23,677 nucleotides of DNA from contig JAISDL010000180.1 in the NCBI GenBank assembly GCA_031264825.1, positions 1 to 23,677 on the forward strand, read 5' to 3'. The translations under genes and the position numbers were made by a program. The first letter of the stretch is position 1. Every line of letters starts with the position of its first letter. The stretch is from Accumulibacter sp. (GTDB lineage Bacteria; Pseudomonadota; Gammaproteobacteria; Burkholderiales; Rhodocyclaceae). Shown piece by piece: positions 12,023-19,807 of this stretch. The notes under the pieces are model-generated. The model searched no databases, was not told the origin of the DNA, and saw only the letters and a program-made list of their open reading frames with translations.

Positions 12023-13879
12023 ATGCCCGAATACCGTTCTCGTACATCGACCCATGGGCGCAACATGGCCGGCGCCCGCTCGCTCTGGCGCGCGACAGGA
12101 ATGAAAGACGGCGACTTCGGCAAGCCGATCGTCGCGATCGTCAATTCATTCACCCAGTTTCTGCCGGGGCATATGCACCTGAAAGACCTGGGTCAGATGG
12201 TCGCGCGCGAGGTCGAGGCCGCCGGCGGCGTCGCAAAGGAATTCGATACGATCGCAATCGACGACGGAATCGCGATGGGGCACGACGGCATGCTGTATTC
12301 TCTGCCGTCGCGCGAACTCGTCGCCGACTCGGTCGAGTATATGGTCAATGGGCACTGCGCGGACGCGATGGTCTGCATCTCGAACTGCGACAAAATCACA
12401 CCGGGAATGCTGATGGCGTCCCTGCGGCTCAATATCCCGACGATTTTCGTCTCGGGTGGGCCGATGGAAGCCGGGAAGGCGCAATTGCACGGCGAGACCG
12501 TCAAGCTCGACCTCGTCGAAGCGATGATCAAGTCCGCCGACAAGACGGTCCCGGACGCGGACGTCGAAATCATCGAGCGCGAAGCGTGCCCGACGTGCGG
12601 GTCGTGCTCGGGCATCTTCACCGCCAATTCGATGAACTGCCTGATGGAGGCGCTCGGCCTCGCGCTTCCGGGTAACGGAACCGTTCTTGCGACGCACACC
12701 GACCGCAAGGAACTCTTTCTCGAAGCGGGAAGGCGGATCGTAAAATTGTGCCGCCGCTATTACGACGAGGGCGACGAAAGCGTCCTGCCCCGCAGCGTCG
12801 CGTCGTTCAAGGCGTTTGAAAATGCGATGGCGCTCGACATGGCGATGGGCGGCTCGACGAATACCGTCCTGCACCTCCTCGCCGCCGCCGAGGAAGGCGA
12901 AGTCGCGTTTACGCTCGACGACATCGACCGCATCTCGCGCAAGGTTCCGTGCCTGAGCAAGGTTTCGCCGTCGACGAACAAATACCATATCGAGGACGTG
13001 CACCGCGCCGGCGGAATCTTCGGAATCCTCGGCGAACTCGACCGCAAGGGTCTGATCAACCGCGAGGCGAAAACGGTTCACACCGCGACGATCGGAGAAG
13101 CGATCGACGCCAACGACGTTCGGAGGCGCCCGGACGACGAAGCGCTCCGCGCGTTCTATCTTTCCGCGCCCGGCGGCGTCCACGCCGAAGAGCCGTTCTC
13201 GCAGAGCAAGCGTTACGCGGAACTCGACCTCGACCGCGAAAACGGCTGCGTCCGCGATGTCGAGCACGCCTACACGAAGGAAGGCGGCCTCGCCGTCCTT
13301 TACGGCAACATCGCGCTGGACGGCGGCGTCGTCAAGACCGCCGGCGTCGACGAAAGCATCTGGAAGTTTTCGGGCAAGGCGCGGATCTACGAAAGTCAGG
13401 ACGCCGCGGTCAAGGGGATTCTCGGCGGCGAAGTCGTCGCCGGCGACGTCGTCGTGATCCGCTACGAAGGGCCGAAAGGCGGCCCCGGATTCCAGGAAAT
13501 GCTCTACCCGACGTCGTATCTGAAATCGCGCGGCCTGGGGAAAACCTGCGCGCTTCTGACCGACGGACGTTTTTCGGGAGCGACTTCGGGGCTTTCGATC
13601 GGCCACGTTTCGCCGGAAGCCGCCGAGGGCGGAGCGGTCGGCCTGATCGAGGAAGGCGACACGATCGAATTCGACATTCCAAACCGCCGGATCCACCTCG
13701 CGGTCTCCGACGAGGTGCTCGCAAAGCGTCGCGCGGCGATGGAAGCGAAGGGCGACTTGGCCTGGAAGCCGGTCGCACGCGACCGCGTCGTTTCGCGCGC
13801 GCTTGAAGCCTACGGGCTGATGGCGACGTCGGCGTCCCGAGGCGCGGTGCGCGACCTTGCGCAGTTGAAACGCCGCTGA
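12023..13879 (+). CDS. ilvD: Dihydroxy-acid dehydratase
   Basis: A 618-residue enzyme of valine, leucine and isoleucine synthesis that dehydrates 2,3-dihydroxy-3-methylbutanoate and its methylpentanoate homologue. It matches E. coli IlvD (616 aa) end to end: YRSRTSTHGRNMAGARSLWR, FTQFLPGH, DDGIAMGHDGMLYSLPSREL, VCISNCDKITPGM (cluster ligand Cys122) and ACPTCGSCSGIF (ligand Cys195). Residue 49 is Gly, as in E. coli, so this is the oxygen-sensitive [4Fe-4S] type rather than the [2Fe-2S] type. The C-terminal GRFSGATSGLSIGHVSPEAA is also intact. AAGGAG lies 8 bases before the ATG. A LysE-type exporter gene follows 4 bp after the stop. Confidence 0.98.
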   Translation: MPEYRSRTSTHGRNMAGARSLWRATGMKDGDFGKPIVAIVNSFTQFLPGHMHLKDLGQMVAREVEAAGGVAKEFDTIAIDDGIAMGHDGMLYSLPSRELVADSVEYMVNGHCADAMVCISNCDKITPGMLMASLRLNIPTIFVSGGPMEAGKAQLHGETVKLDLVEAMIKSADKTVPDADVEIIEREACPTCGSCSGIFTANSMNCLMEALGLALPGNGTVLATHTDRKELFLEAGRRIVKLCRRYYDEGDESVLPRSVASFKAFENAMALDMAMGGSTNTVLHLLAAAEEGEVAFTLDDIDRISRKVPCLSKVSPSTNKYHIEDVHRAGGIFGILGELDRKGLINREAKTVHTATIGEAIDANDVRRRPDDEALRAFYLSAPGGVHAEEPFSQSKRYAELDLDRENGCVRDVEHAYTKEGGLAVLYGNIALDGGVVKTAGVDESIWKFSGKARIYESQDAAVKGILGGEVVAGDVVVIRYEGPKGGPGFQEMLYPTSYLKSRGLGKTCALLTDGRFSGATSGLSIGHVSPEAAEGGAVGLIEEGDTIEFDIPNRRIHLAVSDEVLAKRRAAMEAKGDLAWKPVARDRVVSRALEAYGLMATSASRGAVRDLAQLKRR

Positions 13880-13883
13880 ACTC

Positions 13884-14498
13884 ATGGCCCTGTCGGTCTG
13901 GCTCGGGTTTCTCGTCGCGTCGATCCTGATCGCGCTCTCGCCCGGGCCGGGCGCGGCCGTCTCGATGAGTACCGGGATGCGCTACGGCTTCGTCCCGGCC
14001 TTGCGCGCGATCGCGGGTCTCCAGTGCGCGTTGCTCTGCCAGCTTGGCGTCGTCGCGGCGGGACTCGGCGCGATTCTCTCGGCATCGACATCGGCGTTCA
14101 ATGTCGTCCGCTTCGCCGGCTCCGCGTATCTGATCTGGCTCGGCGTCCAGAAATGGCGCGAGACGCCGCGAAAGGTCGGCGAAGACGAGCCGACGGCGCG
14201 GCGCAATCTCTTTTTTCAGGGTATTTTCGTCAACCTGAGCAACCCCAAGGCGATCATCTTCATCGCCGCGCTGACGCCGCAGTTCATCGACCCGAGCCGC
14301 GCGCAGGCACCGCAGTTTTTGATCATTGCGCTGACGATGTGCGGCGTCGACGTCGTCGTGATGTCGTGTTACGCGCTGCTCGCGGCGCGCATGGGGCGCT
14401 GGTTGCGCGACGCGCGCGCGCATAAAGTGCAAAGCCGCTTTTTCGGCGGCGTTTTCGTCTGCGCCGGACTTATGCTCGCCACGGCCGGGCGGAATTGA
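13884..14498 (+). CDS. LysE/RhtB family amino-acid exporter
   Basis: A 204-residue inner-membrane protein with about six helices. The N-terminal ALSPGPGAAVSMSTGMRYG (about residues 17-35) is the family signature, and the middle has FFQGIFVNLSNPKAIIF, also highly characteristic of RhtB/LeuE-type exporters. Members export homoserine, threonine, leucine or similar amino acids. The ATG is 4 bp after the ilvD stop, so the two are almost surely co-transcribed. That context fits overflow export of branched-chain or related amino acids, though the substrate is inference. No ribosome binding site stands out. Confidence 0.93.
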   Translation: MALSVWLGFLVASILIALSPGPGAAVSMSTGMRYGFVPALRAIAGLQCALLCQLGVVAAGLGAILSASTSAFNVVRFAGSAYLIWLGVQKWRETPRKVGEDEPTARRNLFFQGIFVNLSNPKAIIFIAALTPQFIDPSRAQAPQFLIIALTMCGVDVVVMSCYALLAARMGRWLRDARAHKVQSRFFGGVFVCAGLMLATAGRN

Positions 14499-14526
14499 CC
14501 GCGAATCGGCGCGCGGAGGATACAAT
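14495..14526 (+). promoter_or_regulatory. Possible promoter of the maleate isomerase gene
   Basis: TTGACC (14495-14500) and TACAAT (14521-14526) are good hexamers, but the 20-bp spacing is long. The predicted start would leave a leader of about 45 bases before the ATG at 14579. Confidence 0.35.
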
Positions 14527-14578
14527 GCGACGAGCGCGCGAACCGTTCGGCGCGTCCCCTTTATCTGGAGAGATGAAT

Positions 14579-15337
14579 ATGAAGAAAGTCTATCGCATCG
14601 GTCAGATCGTTCCGAGTTCGAATACGACGATGGAAACGGAAATTCCTGCGATGTTCCATGCGAGGGAGGGCATCGAGCCGGAACGCTTCACTTTCCACTC
14701 GAGCCGGATGCGGATGAAGAAAGTCTCCAAGGAAGAACTCGAGGCGATGGACAAGGATTCGGATCGCTGCGCGCTCGAACTCTCGGACGCGCGCGTCGAC
14801 GTTCTCGGCTACGCCTGCCTCGTCGCCATCATGAGCATGGGCAAAGGCTACCACCGCGTCTCCGAGGAGCGTCTGCACCGGCATACCGTCGAGAACGGCG
14901 GCCCCGCGCCGGTCGTCACGAGCGCGGGCGCGCTCGTCGAGGGCTTGAAGGCGATCGGCGCAAAGAAAGTCTCGATCATCGCGCCGTATATGAAGCCGCT
15001 GACAAAGCTCGTCGTCGACTATATCGAAAACGAGGAGATCGAAGTCGTCGACAGTCTGTCGCTCGAAATTCCCGACAATCTCGTCGTCGGCGCGCAGGAC
15101 CCGCTCGCGCCGGCCGACCTCTGGAAAAAACTCAATCTGGCAAACGCCGACGCGATCGTCGCGTCGGCGTGCGTGCAGATGCCCTCGCTCGCGTCGATTC
15201 CCCTGATCGAGGCGGCGAGCGGTTTTCCGGTCGTTTCGAGCGCCGTGTGCACGACGTACCGGATGCTCGAAGCGCTGGGCCTGAAAACGCGCGTTCCGGA
15301 GGCCGGCGTCCTGCTTTCCGGGAAATATACGACCTGA
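14579..15337 (+). CDS. maiA: Maleate isomerase (maleate cis-trans isomerase), Asp/Glu racemase superfamily
   Basis: A 252-residue protein, the usual size of maleate isomerase, which converts maleate to fumarate without cofactor. Substrate- and catalysis-linked positions are seen: IVPSSNTTMETEIPAM (Asn15 region), the first catalytic cysteine in GYACLVAIMSMGKGY (Cys80) and the second in VASACVQMPSL (Cys198). Both cysteines of the superfamily are present. Close relatives include arylmalonate decarboxylase, but that enzyme lacks the first cysteine, so isomerase is the better call. A frame opens upstream at 14495, but GGAG (14567-14570) lies 8 bases before the ATG at 14579, which also gives the natural start MKKVYRIGQ. 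There are no nicotinate- or maleate-pathway genes nearby. Confidence 0.85.
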   Translation: MKKVYRIGQIVPSSNTTMETEIPAMFHAREGIEPERFTFHSSRMRMKKVSKEELEAMDKDSDRCALELSDARVDVLGYACLVAIMSMGKGYHRVSEERLHRHTVENGGPAPVVTSAGALVEGLKAIGAKKVSIIAPYMKPLTKLVVDYIENEEIEVVDSLSLEIPDNLVVGAQDPLAPADLWKKLNLANADAIVASACVQMPSLASIPLIEAASGFPVVSSAVCTTYRMLEALGLKTRVPEAGVLLSGKYTT

Positions 15338-15350
15338 TCCCGAGTGCCAA

Positions 15351-15402
15351 GCGTTCCGGTAAACCCGGAACGCCTGGCCTCGGTGTGGATCCAGGCTTTT
15401 TT
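15351..15402 (+). terminator. Terminator after maleate isomerase, with an overlapping upstream hairpin
   Basis: GCCTGG (15372-15377) pairs with CCAGGC (15391-15396) and is followed at once by TTTTTT (15397-15402), an intrinsic terminator with a 13-base loop. Just upstream GCGTTCCGG (15351-15359) and CCGGAACGC (15365-15373) form a perfect 9-bp stem with loop TAAAC. The two stems share bases 15372-15373. Confidence 0.7.
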
Positions 15403-15496
15403 CGCGTTCGCTTTTGGCGTTTTTTCCGTTACACTTCCTTTCCGACGCCGGTTTCATCATGACCGGCGCCCCCCAAACCACCCGAATTCGAGTTCT

Positions 15497-16297
15497 ATGC
15501 ACGCACACACGCTTCCATCCAGACAGGGATTGCAATGGCTGTCGAACAGCTTCAGGATTTACGGCAAAGCCCAGGTTCGGATGCCCTTGGTCGTCCTCTG
15601 TTACATGGCGGTCGGGATGGTCATGCTCATGTTCGGGATGCCCGGTCTTCTGCTTTTTTTTCTGCTCGACCCGATGTTCTCGGTCGGGCTGACCAATCTG
15701 TCGCACCGCGTCGACCAAGGCGTCAAGGTCGACCCCGGCGTCATCTTCTCCGGTTTCCTCAAAAAACCAGGAACGCTGCTCGCGGTCGGGACGATTTACG
15801 CTGGAGTCATGCTTGCCGTTTTCGTGCTCGCGCTGCTGTTGTTCCGCCTGGTTTTCGGAGAAGCTCCGTTGCGCGAGTTCGCCGAGCTGTTTGAACAGGC
15901 CGGAAGCGCGCGCAAAGACATCCCCCCGGAAATGTTCGCGTCGATCACGCGGCTCTTCCAGATCGCGCTCTTTCTCCACATTCCGCCGAGCGTCGTTTTC
16001 TGGCACGCGTCGATTCTGATCGCGTGGCACGACCTGCCGAAAGGCAAGGCGCTGTTTTTCAGTCTCGTCGGCTGTCTGCGCAACTGGCGCGCTTTCCTGG
16101 TTTATGTCGCCGCAATCTTTATCGTCATGGTGCTGATCCCGAATCTCGTTCTGGGGATGCTCGCGAAATTCGCGTTCGGCCTGCGGGGACTCGTCGCCGT
16201 CAGCATGGTATTCATGCTGCTGGTGATCAACCTCTGGTGCATCGGGCTCTACGTCAGCTACCGCGACATTTTCGCCACGATCGATGAAACCGTCTGA
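15497..16297 (+). CDS. BPSS1780-family inner-membrane protein
   Basis: A 266-residue polytopic protein of the betaproteobacterial BPSS1780 family (function unknown). The N-terminus (GLQWLSNSFRIYGKAQVRMP) is the family's conserved amphipathic start, followed by five to six helices. FLLDPMFSVGLTNLSHRVDQG and ALFFSLVGCLRNWRAFLVY are the recognisable blocks. I prefer the ATG at 15497 (MHAHTLPSRQG) to an earlier in-frame start at 15344, which would begin inside the terminator region. TTCGCT-17 bp-TACACT (15407-15435) is a weak promoter candidate. The gene overlaps nadD by 14 bp and so heads the nadD-rsfS-rlmH-maf transcript. Confidence 0.82.
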   Translation: MHAHTLPSRQGLQWLSNSFRIYGKAQVRMPLVVLCYMAVGMVMLMFGMPGLLLFFLLDPMFSVGLTNLSHRVDQGVKVDPGVIFSGFLKKPGTLLAVGTIYAGVMLAVFVLALLLFRLVFGEAPLREFAELFEQAGSARKDIPPEMFASITRLFQIALFLHIPPSVVFWHASILIAWHDLPKGKALFFSLVGCLRNWRAFLVYVAAIFIVMVLIPNLVLGMLAKFAFGLRGLVAVSMVFMLLVINLWCIGLYVSYRDIFATIDETV

Positions 16298-16973
16298 AAC
16301 GCGGGAACTTTTGCCGCTCGGACTCTTCGGCGGGACCTTCGACCCCGTTCATTTCGCGCACCTGCGGCTCGCCGAAGCCGCGTGCTGCGAATTGGGACTC
16401 TCGGGTGTGCGCTGGATTCCGGCGGGCAACCCCGTCCTGCGCGAATCCCCGCTCGTCGACGCGCGCCACCGACTCGAAATGGTGCGCCTTGCGATCGCGG
16501 ACAACCCGTGTTTCGAACTCGACGCGGCCGAGGTCGAAGCCGAACGCCCCAGTTATACCGTGCCGACGCTCGAGCGCCTGCGCCAGGACGACCAATGCGG
16601 CGCAAGACGCCCTCTGGTCTTGCTCGTCGGCGCGGACGCCTTTTCGAGCCTGCCCGCCTGGTATCGCTGGGAGTGCATTTTCGAGCTTGCGCACGTCGCC
16701 GTCGCGCGTCGTCCGGGCTTCCCGATCGAACCCGAGACGCTCCCGGAGCGCCTGTCGCAAATCTGGCGCGACCGTTTCGCCGCCGACCCGGCGGCCTTGT
16801 CGCTCGCGCCGTCCGGTGCCGTCGTGAGTTTTCCGATGACGCCGCTCGGCATTTCCGCGACGCGGGTCCGGCGATTGATTTCGCGCGGGATCAGCACGCG
16901 CTATCTTCTGCCCGACGCGGTGATCGCGTACGTCGAAGAACGCCGTTTTTATCGGGAATCGGCCGGCGCGTAA
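16284..16973 (+). CDS. nadD: Nicotinate-nucleotide adenylyltransferase
   Basis: A 229-residue enzyme that joins nicotinate mononucleotide with ATP to give deamido-NAD, the penultimate step of NAD synthesis. The nucleotidyltransferase motif is GLFGGTFDPVHFAHL (13-27), where the classical HxGH reads HFAH (23-26), a variant seen in other betaproteobacteria. WIPAGNPVLRE, LVGADAFSSLPAWYRW and the C-terminal ISATRVRRLISRG (ISSTxIR equivalent) are also present. The ATG at 16284 lies inside the end of the BPSS1780 gene, which suggests translational coupling. The gap to rsfS is 48 bp. Confidence 0.96.
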   Translation: MKPSETRELLPLGLFGGTFDPVHFAHLRLAEAACCELGLSGVRWIPAGNPVLRESPLVDARHRLEMVRLAIADNPCFELDAAEVEAERPSYTVPTLERLRQDDQCGARRPLVLLVGADAFSSLPAWYRWECIFELAHVAVARRPGFPIEPETLPERLSQIWRDRFAADPAALSLAPSGAVVSFPMTPLGISATRVRRLISRGISTRYLLPDAVIAYVEERRFYRESAGA

Positions 16974-17021
16974 AACACGCCGAAACAAGGCTTTTCAACG
17001 AAATTCAAACCGGAACAGTTT

Positions 17022-17381
17022 ATGATGAACGCCAGCCAAATCGGGAAACTCGTCGTCAGCGCTCTCGAAGACATCAAGGGAAAGGACATCGAAACCATCG
17101 ATACGTCCCGGCTCACGCCGCTTTTCGAGTACATCGTCGTTGCAACCGGAGAGTCGAACCGCCAGGTGCGCGCGCTCGCAAGAAACGTCCAGGAAAAAGC
17201 GCGTGACGCGGGTATCGAAATCCTCTCGACCGAGGGAGAAGACGCCGGCGAATGGATTCTCGTCGACTTGGGGGAGGTCATCGTCCACGTCATGCAGCCC
17301 GCGGTTCGCGGCTACTATAAACTCGAAGAACTCTGGAGCAGTCGAAGCCGACCGCCCTTGCGCGTCCCACCAGTGGAATGA
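17022..17381 (+). CDS. rsfS: Ribosome silencing factor RsfS
   Basis: A 119-residue protein of the RsfS/Iojap family, which binds ribosomal protein uL14 on the 50S subunit and blocks subunit joining when nutrients are scarce. Conserved blocks are ALEDIKGKDIETIDTS, FEYIVVATGESNRQVRALA and GEDAGEWILVDLGEVIVHVM. The start is ATGATG; either codon may serve. Its stop overlaps the rlmH start as ATGA. The nadD-rsfS-rlmH order is the usual one in this class of bacteria. Confidence 0.96.
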   Translation: MMNASQIGKLVVSALEDIKGKDIETIDTSRLTPLFEYIVVATGESNRQVRALARNVQEKARDAGIEILSTEGEDAGEWILVDLGEVIVHVMQPAVRGYYKLEELWSSRSRPPLRVPPVE

Positions 17382-17839
17382 AATTCGGTATTTTTGCCGT
17401 ATGCCGCAAGGCGCGGGGCTGGATCGCCGCCGGCTGCGATGAATACGTCAAACGAATGCCGCGTGAATTGTCCGTGTCGATCGTCGAAATAAAGCCCGCG
17501 ACGGGCGAGTCGCGCGCGCAACGCCTCGCGGCTGAAAAAACGCGCTTCCTTCTGGCGTCGCGCGCGTTCGAGAGGCGCGTCGCGCTCGACGAGCGCGGCG
17601 CCGACTTGACGACGCCCGAACTCGCGCGCCGCGTCGAATCCTGGTTGCAAAAAGGCGGTGATACGGCTTTCATGATCGGCAGCGCCGAAGGGCTCGACGA
17701 AGAGCTGAAACGGAACGCCGACGAATCGATCCGCCTATCGAGCCTGACCTTGCCGCACGCGCTCGCGCGTCTTCTTCTTTGCGAGCAGCTCTACCGCGCG
17801 GCGAGCCTCCTGAAGAATCACCCCTACCACCGTGAATGA
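17378..17839 (+). CDS. rlmH: 23S rRNA pseudouridine1915 N3-methyltransferase RlmH
   Basis: A 153-residue SPOUT methyltransferase that methylates pseudouridine 1915 in helix 69 of 23S rRNA. The family end LLLCEQLYRAASLLKNHPYHRE (last 22 residues in two halves) is nearly invariant. The SAM-binding loop reads FMIGSAEGLD, against the usual IGGADG or IGGAEG, a Gly-to-Ser change. The LDERG block for the N-terminal knot is present. The ATG is coupled to rsfS by a 4-base overlap and the 3' end overlaps maf by 8 bp. Confidence 0.96.
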   Translation: MKFGIFAVCRKARGWIAAGCDEYVKRMPRELSVSIVEIKPATGESRAQRLAAEKTRFLLASRAFERRVALDERGADLTTPELARRVESWLQKGGDTAFMIGSAEGLDEELKRNADESIRLSSLTLPHALARLLLCEQLYRAASLLKNHPYHRE

Positions 17840-18476
17840 CACTCCCTCAAAATCGCCCGCGCCGGTTCCGCATTTCCGGCTCTATTTGGCGTCGCACAGC
17901 CCACGTCGCCGCGAACTGCTGACGCGGATCGGCGTTCGCTTCGACAGCCTCGTCTTTCGCGGTCCGCCGCGCGAGGACAGCGAAGTCGACGAACTCCCCC
18001 TGATGAGCGAAACACCGGCCGACTACGTCCAGCGTCTCGCCAAGGCAAAGGCGCTGCACGGGCTGAGCCTCGTGAAGCAGCGGAAGATGCCGGCTCAGCC
18101 CGTGCTCGCCGCGGATACCGCAATCGAATTCGATGGGAAAATCGTCGGCAAACCTTTGAGTGCCGCGAGCGCCGCGGAAATCCTGAAGCGTTTCTCGGGG
18201 CGCTCGCACCGCGTATTGACGGCGGTAACGCTCGCCGATGAAACGCGCGTCGAATCGGCGCTTTCGGTCAGCGAAGTCGTCTTCGGCGTGCTTTCCGATG
18301 AAGAAATCCGCCGCTATGTCGAGAGCGGCGACCCGATGGACAAGGCCGGCGCCTACGGAATCCAGGGGTACGCCGCGCTCTTCGTCGAGCGATTGTCGGG
18401 CAGCCATTCGGGCGTGATGGGCTTGCCGCTTTTCGAGACGGGGCGTTTACTCAGGCGCTTCGGGTTTTTTCCGTAA
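17832..18476 (+). CDS. Maf family nucleoside triphosphate pyrophosphatase
   Basis: A 214-residue Maf protein (YhdE type, dTTP/UTP pyrophosphatase). It removes pyrophosphate from non-canonical or excess nucleotides and can affect septum formation. Motifs: LASHSPRRRELL (19-30), the ADT motif at VLAADTAIEF (91-100), KPLS (107-110) and the late GDPMDKAGAYGIQG. The start is GTG at 17832, inside the end of rlmH; no nearby ATG gives the conserved N-terminus. It is the last gene of its operon and runs head-on into the M16 genes. In many relatives an RNase G gene (rng) comes next; here it does not. Confidence 0.93.
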   Translation: MNDTPSKSPAPVPHFRLYLASHSPRRRELLTRIGVRFDSLVFRGPPREDSEVDELPLMSETPADYVQRLAKAKALHGLSLVKQRKMPAQPVLAADTAIEFDGKIVGKPLSAASAAEILKRFSGRSHRVLTAVTLADETRVESALSVSEVVFGVLSDEEIRRYVESGDPMDKAGAYGIQGYAALFVERLSGSHSGVMGLPLFETGRLLRRFGFFP

Positions 18477-18486
18477 AAAAACCCGG
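18461..18486. terminator. Terminator-like inverted repeat between convergent maf and M16 genes
   Basis: CGGGTTTTTT (18461-18470) and AAAAAACCCG (18476-18485) form a perfect 10-bp dyad around CCGTA, spanning the maf stop codon and the 10-bp gap. For the minus strand a CCGG/CCGG stem just inside the M16 gene is followed by a 7-base T run, so the site can serve as a terminator in that direction at least. Confidence 0.5.
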
Positions 18487-19791
18487 TCAATCTCCGGCAA
18501 CGACGACCGTCACCAGCGCATCGAGCTTGACGCGCCGCGCGAAAGCGTCGCGGACTTCGGCGGCGGTGACCTTTTCGACGTTTTCGGCGTAGCGGTCGAG
18601 GTAGTCGAGCGGGTAATCGAAAAAACCGACGACGGCGACGTTTTCCAGGATTTTTCGGTTGCTGTCGAGGCGTAGCGGAAAGCTACCGACCAGATTCTGC
18701 TTCGCCGTTTCGAGTTCCGCCTTGTCCGGGCCTTCGGCGAGAAAGCGCGCGAGCACCTCGCGCGTCAGCTTCAAGGCTTCATCGACCTGCTGCTTTTTCG
18801 TCTGCAATCCGATCTGGAAGGGGCCGAGTTGCGCCATCGGGCTGAACGCGCTGTAAACGCTGTAGGCAAAACCGCGTTTTTCGCGGACTTCGCGCATCAG
18901 GCGCGAAACGAAACCGCCGCCGCCGAGCGCGTGGTTCCCGACGAGCAAGGGGAAATAATCGGGGTCACCACGCGCGATCGCGGGCAATCCGATGAAGATA
19001 TGCGCCTGCGTCGCCGGATGCGCGACGCGCCGCTCGCCCCCTTGCGGAAGTTCGGGGCGGTCGATGCGTTCCGGCGCGCGGCCTTCGGGCAGACGGGCGG
19101 TCAATTTCCGCGCGAGTTCCTCGGCCTGCGGACGCGTGAGGTCGCCGACGATCGTGAGCGAGGCGCGCGCGGCCGAGTAAAAATCGCTGTAGAACGCCTG
19201 AAGATCCGAGCGCTGCAAAGCTTCGAGCGATTCGGGCGACGTGAGGCGGCCGTAGGGGTGCGAAGGGTAGGCCGCCGACCAGAATGCGCGGCTCGCGAGG
19301 ACGCCGGGGCGCGTCAGCCCCTCCTTCAGGTGGGAGACCGTGCGCGCTTTCTCGCGGGCAAGAACTTCTTCGGGAAAAAGCGGCGCGCTCACGACGGCTT
19401 CCATGATTTCAAGCGCGGGGACGCGCTTATCCTCGTCCGAAAGCGTCCGCAGAGCGATCGACGCGCGGTCCCTGTCGACGCCGCCGCCGAGCAGGGCGCC
19501 CAGGTCGGTCAGACGAGACGCGATCGCCGTCTCGTCCATTCCCTCGACGCCGTGGTCGATCAACCCCATCGTCATCGCGGCGAGTCCCGCTTTCCCGAGG
19601 GGGTCGAGCGCGCTGCCCGCCGCGAAATCGATTTGGACGTCCAGAATCGGCAACACGTGCGTTTCGACGAAAAAAACGCGCGCACCCGACGGCGCGACCC
19701 AGTGCGCGATCTCGACGGCGGCCTCAGCGAAGCGGAATACCGGAACGAGAAGAACAAGGAACAAGGCTCGGATGATTTTTGTATTCAACAT
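18487..19791 (-). CDS. M16 family peptidase-like protein, non-catalytic partner subunit
   Basis: A 434-residue exported protein with a signal peptide (about residues 1-24, ending FAEA) and the two-domain M16/pitrilysin fold. The zinc motif HxxEH is absent: the matching stretch reads GLAAMTMGLIDHGVEG. The partner motif is kept (MREVREKRGFAYSVYSAF, the R/Y element that binds substrate). This is the pattern of the beta-like subunit of heterodimeric M16 peptidases such as PqqF/YmxG-type pairs and mitochondrial processing peptidase. The ATG at 19791, preceded by GGAG, fits the signal peptide; a frame to 19857 is only an extension. It lies 16 bp after the catalytic subunit gene. Confidence 0.92.
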   Translation of the reverse strand: MLNTKIIRALFLVLLVPVFRFAEAAVEIAHWVAPSGARVFFVETHVLPILDVQIDFAAGSALDPLGKAGLAAMTMGLIDHGVEGMDETAIASRLTDLGALLGGGVDRDRASIALRTLSDEDKRVPALEIMEAVVSAPLFPEEVLAREKARTVSHLKEGLTRPGVLASRAFWSAAYPSHPYGRLTSPESLEALQRSDLQAFYSDFYSAARASLTIVGDLTRPQAEELARKLTARLPEGRAPERIDRPELPQGGERRVAHPATQAHIFIGLPAIARGDPDYFPLLVGNHALGGGGFVSRLMREVREKRGFAYSVYSAFSPMAQLGPFQIGLQTKKQQVDEALKLTREVLARFLAEGPDKAELETAKQNLVGSFPLRLDSNRKILENVAVVGFFDYPLDYLDRYAENVEKVTAAEVRDAFARRVKLDALVTVVVAGD

Positions 19792-19807
19792 GGGCTGGCT
19801 CCGTTTT

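Noticed and set aside
12146..13885. 579-residue open frame antisense to ilvD, and similar long antisense frames elsewhere
   Set aside because: High GC and biased codons keep antisense frames open. These are arginine- and aspartate-rich with no domain, and the opposite strand holds clear enzymes.
14495..15337. 280-residue version of maleate isomerase starting at 14495
   Set aside because: The extra residues cover the promoter and leader region and have no counterpart in the family; GGAG supports 14579.
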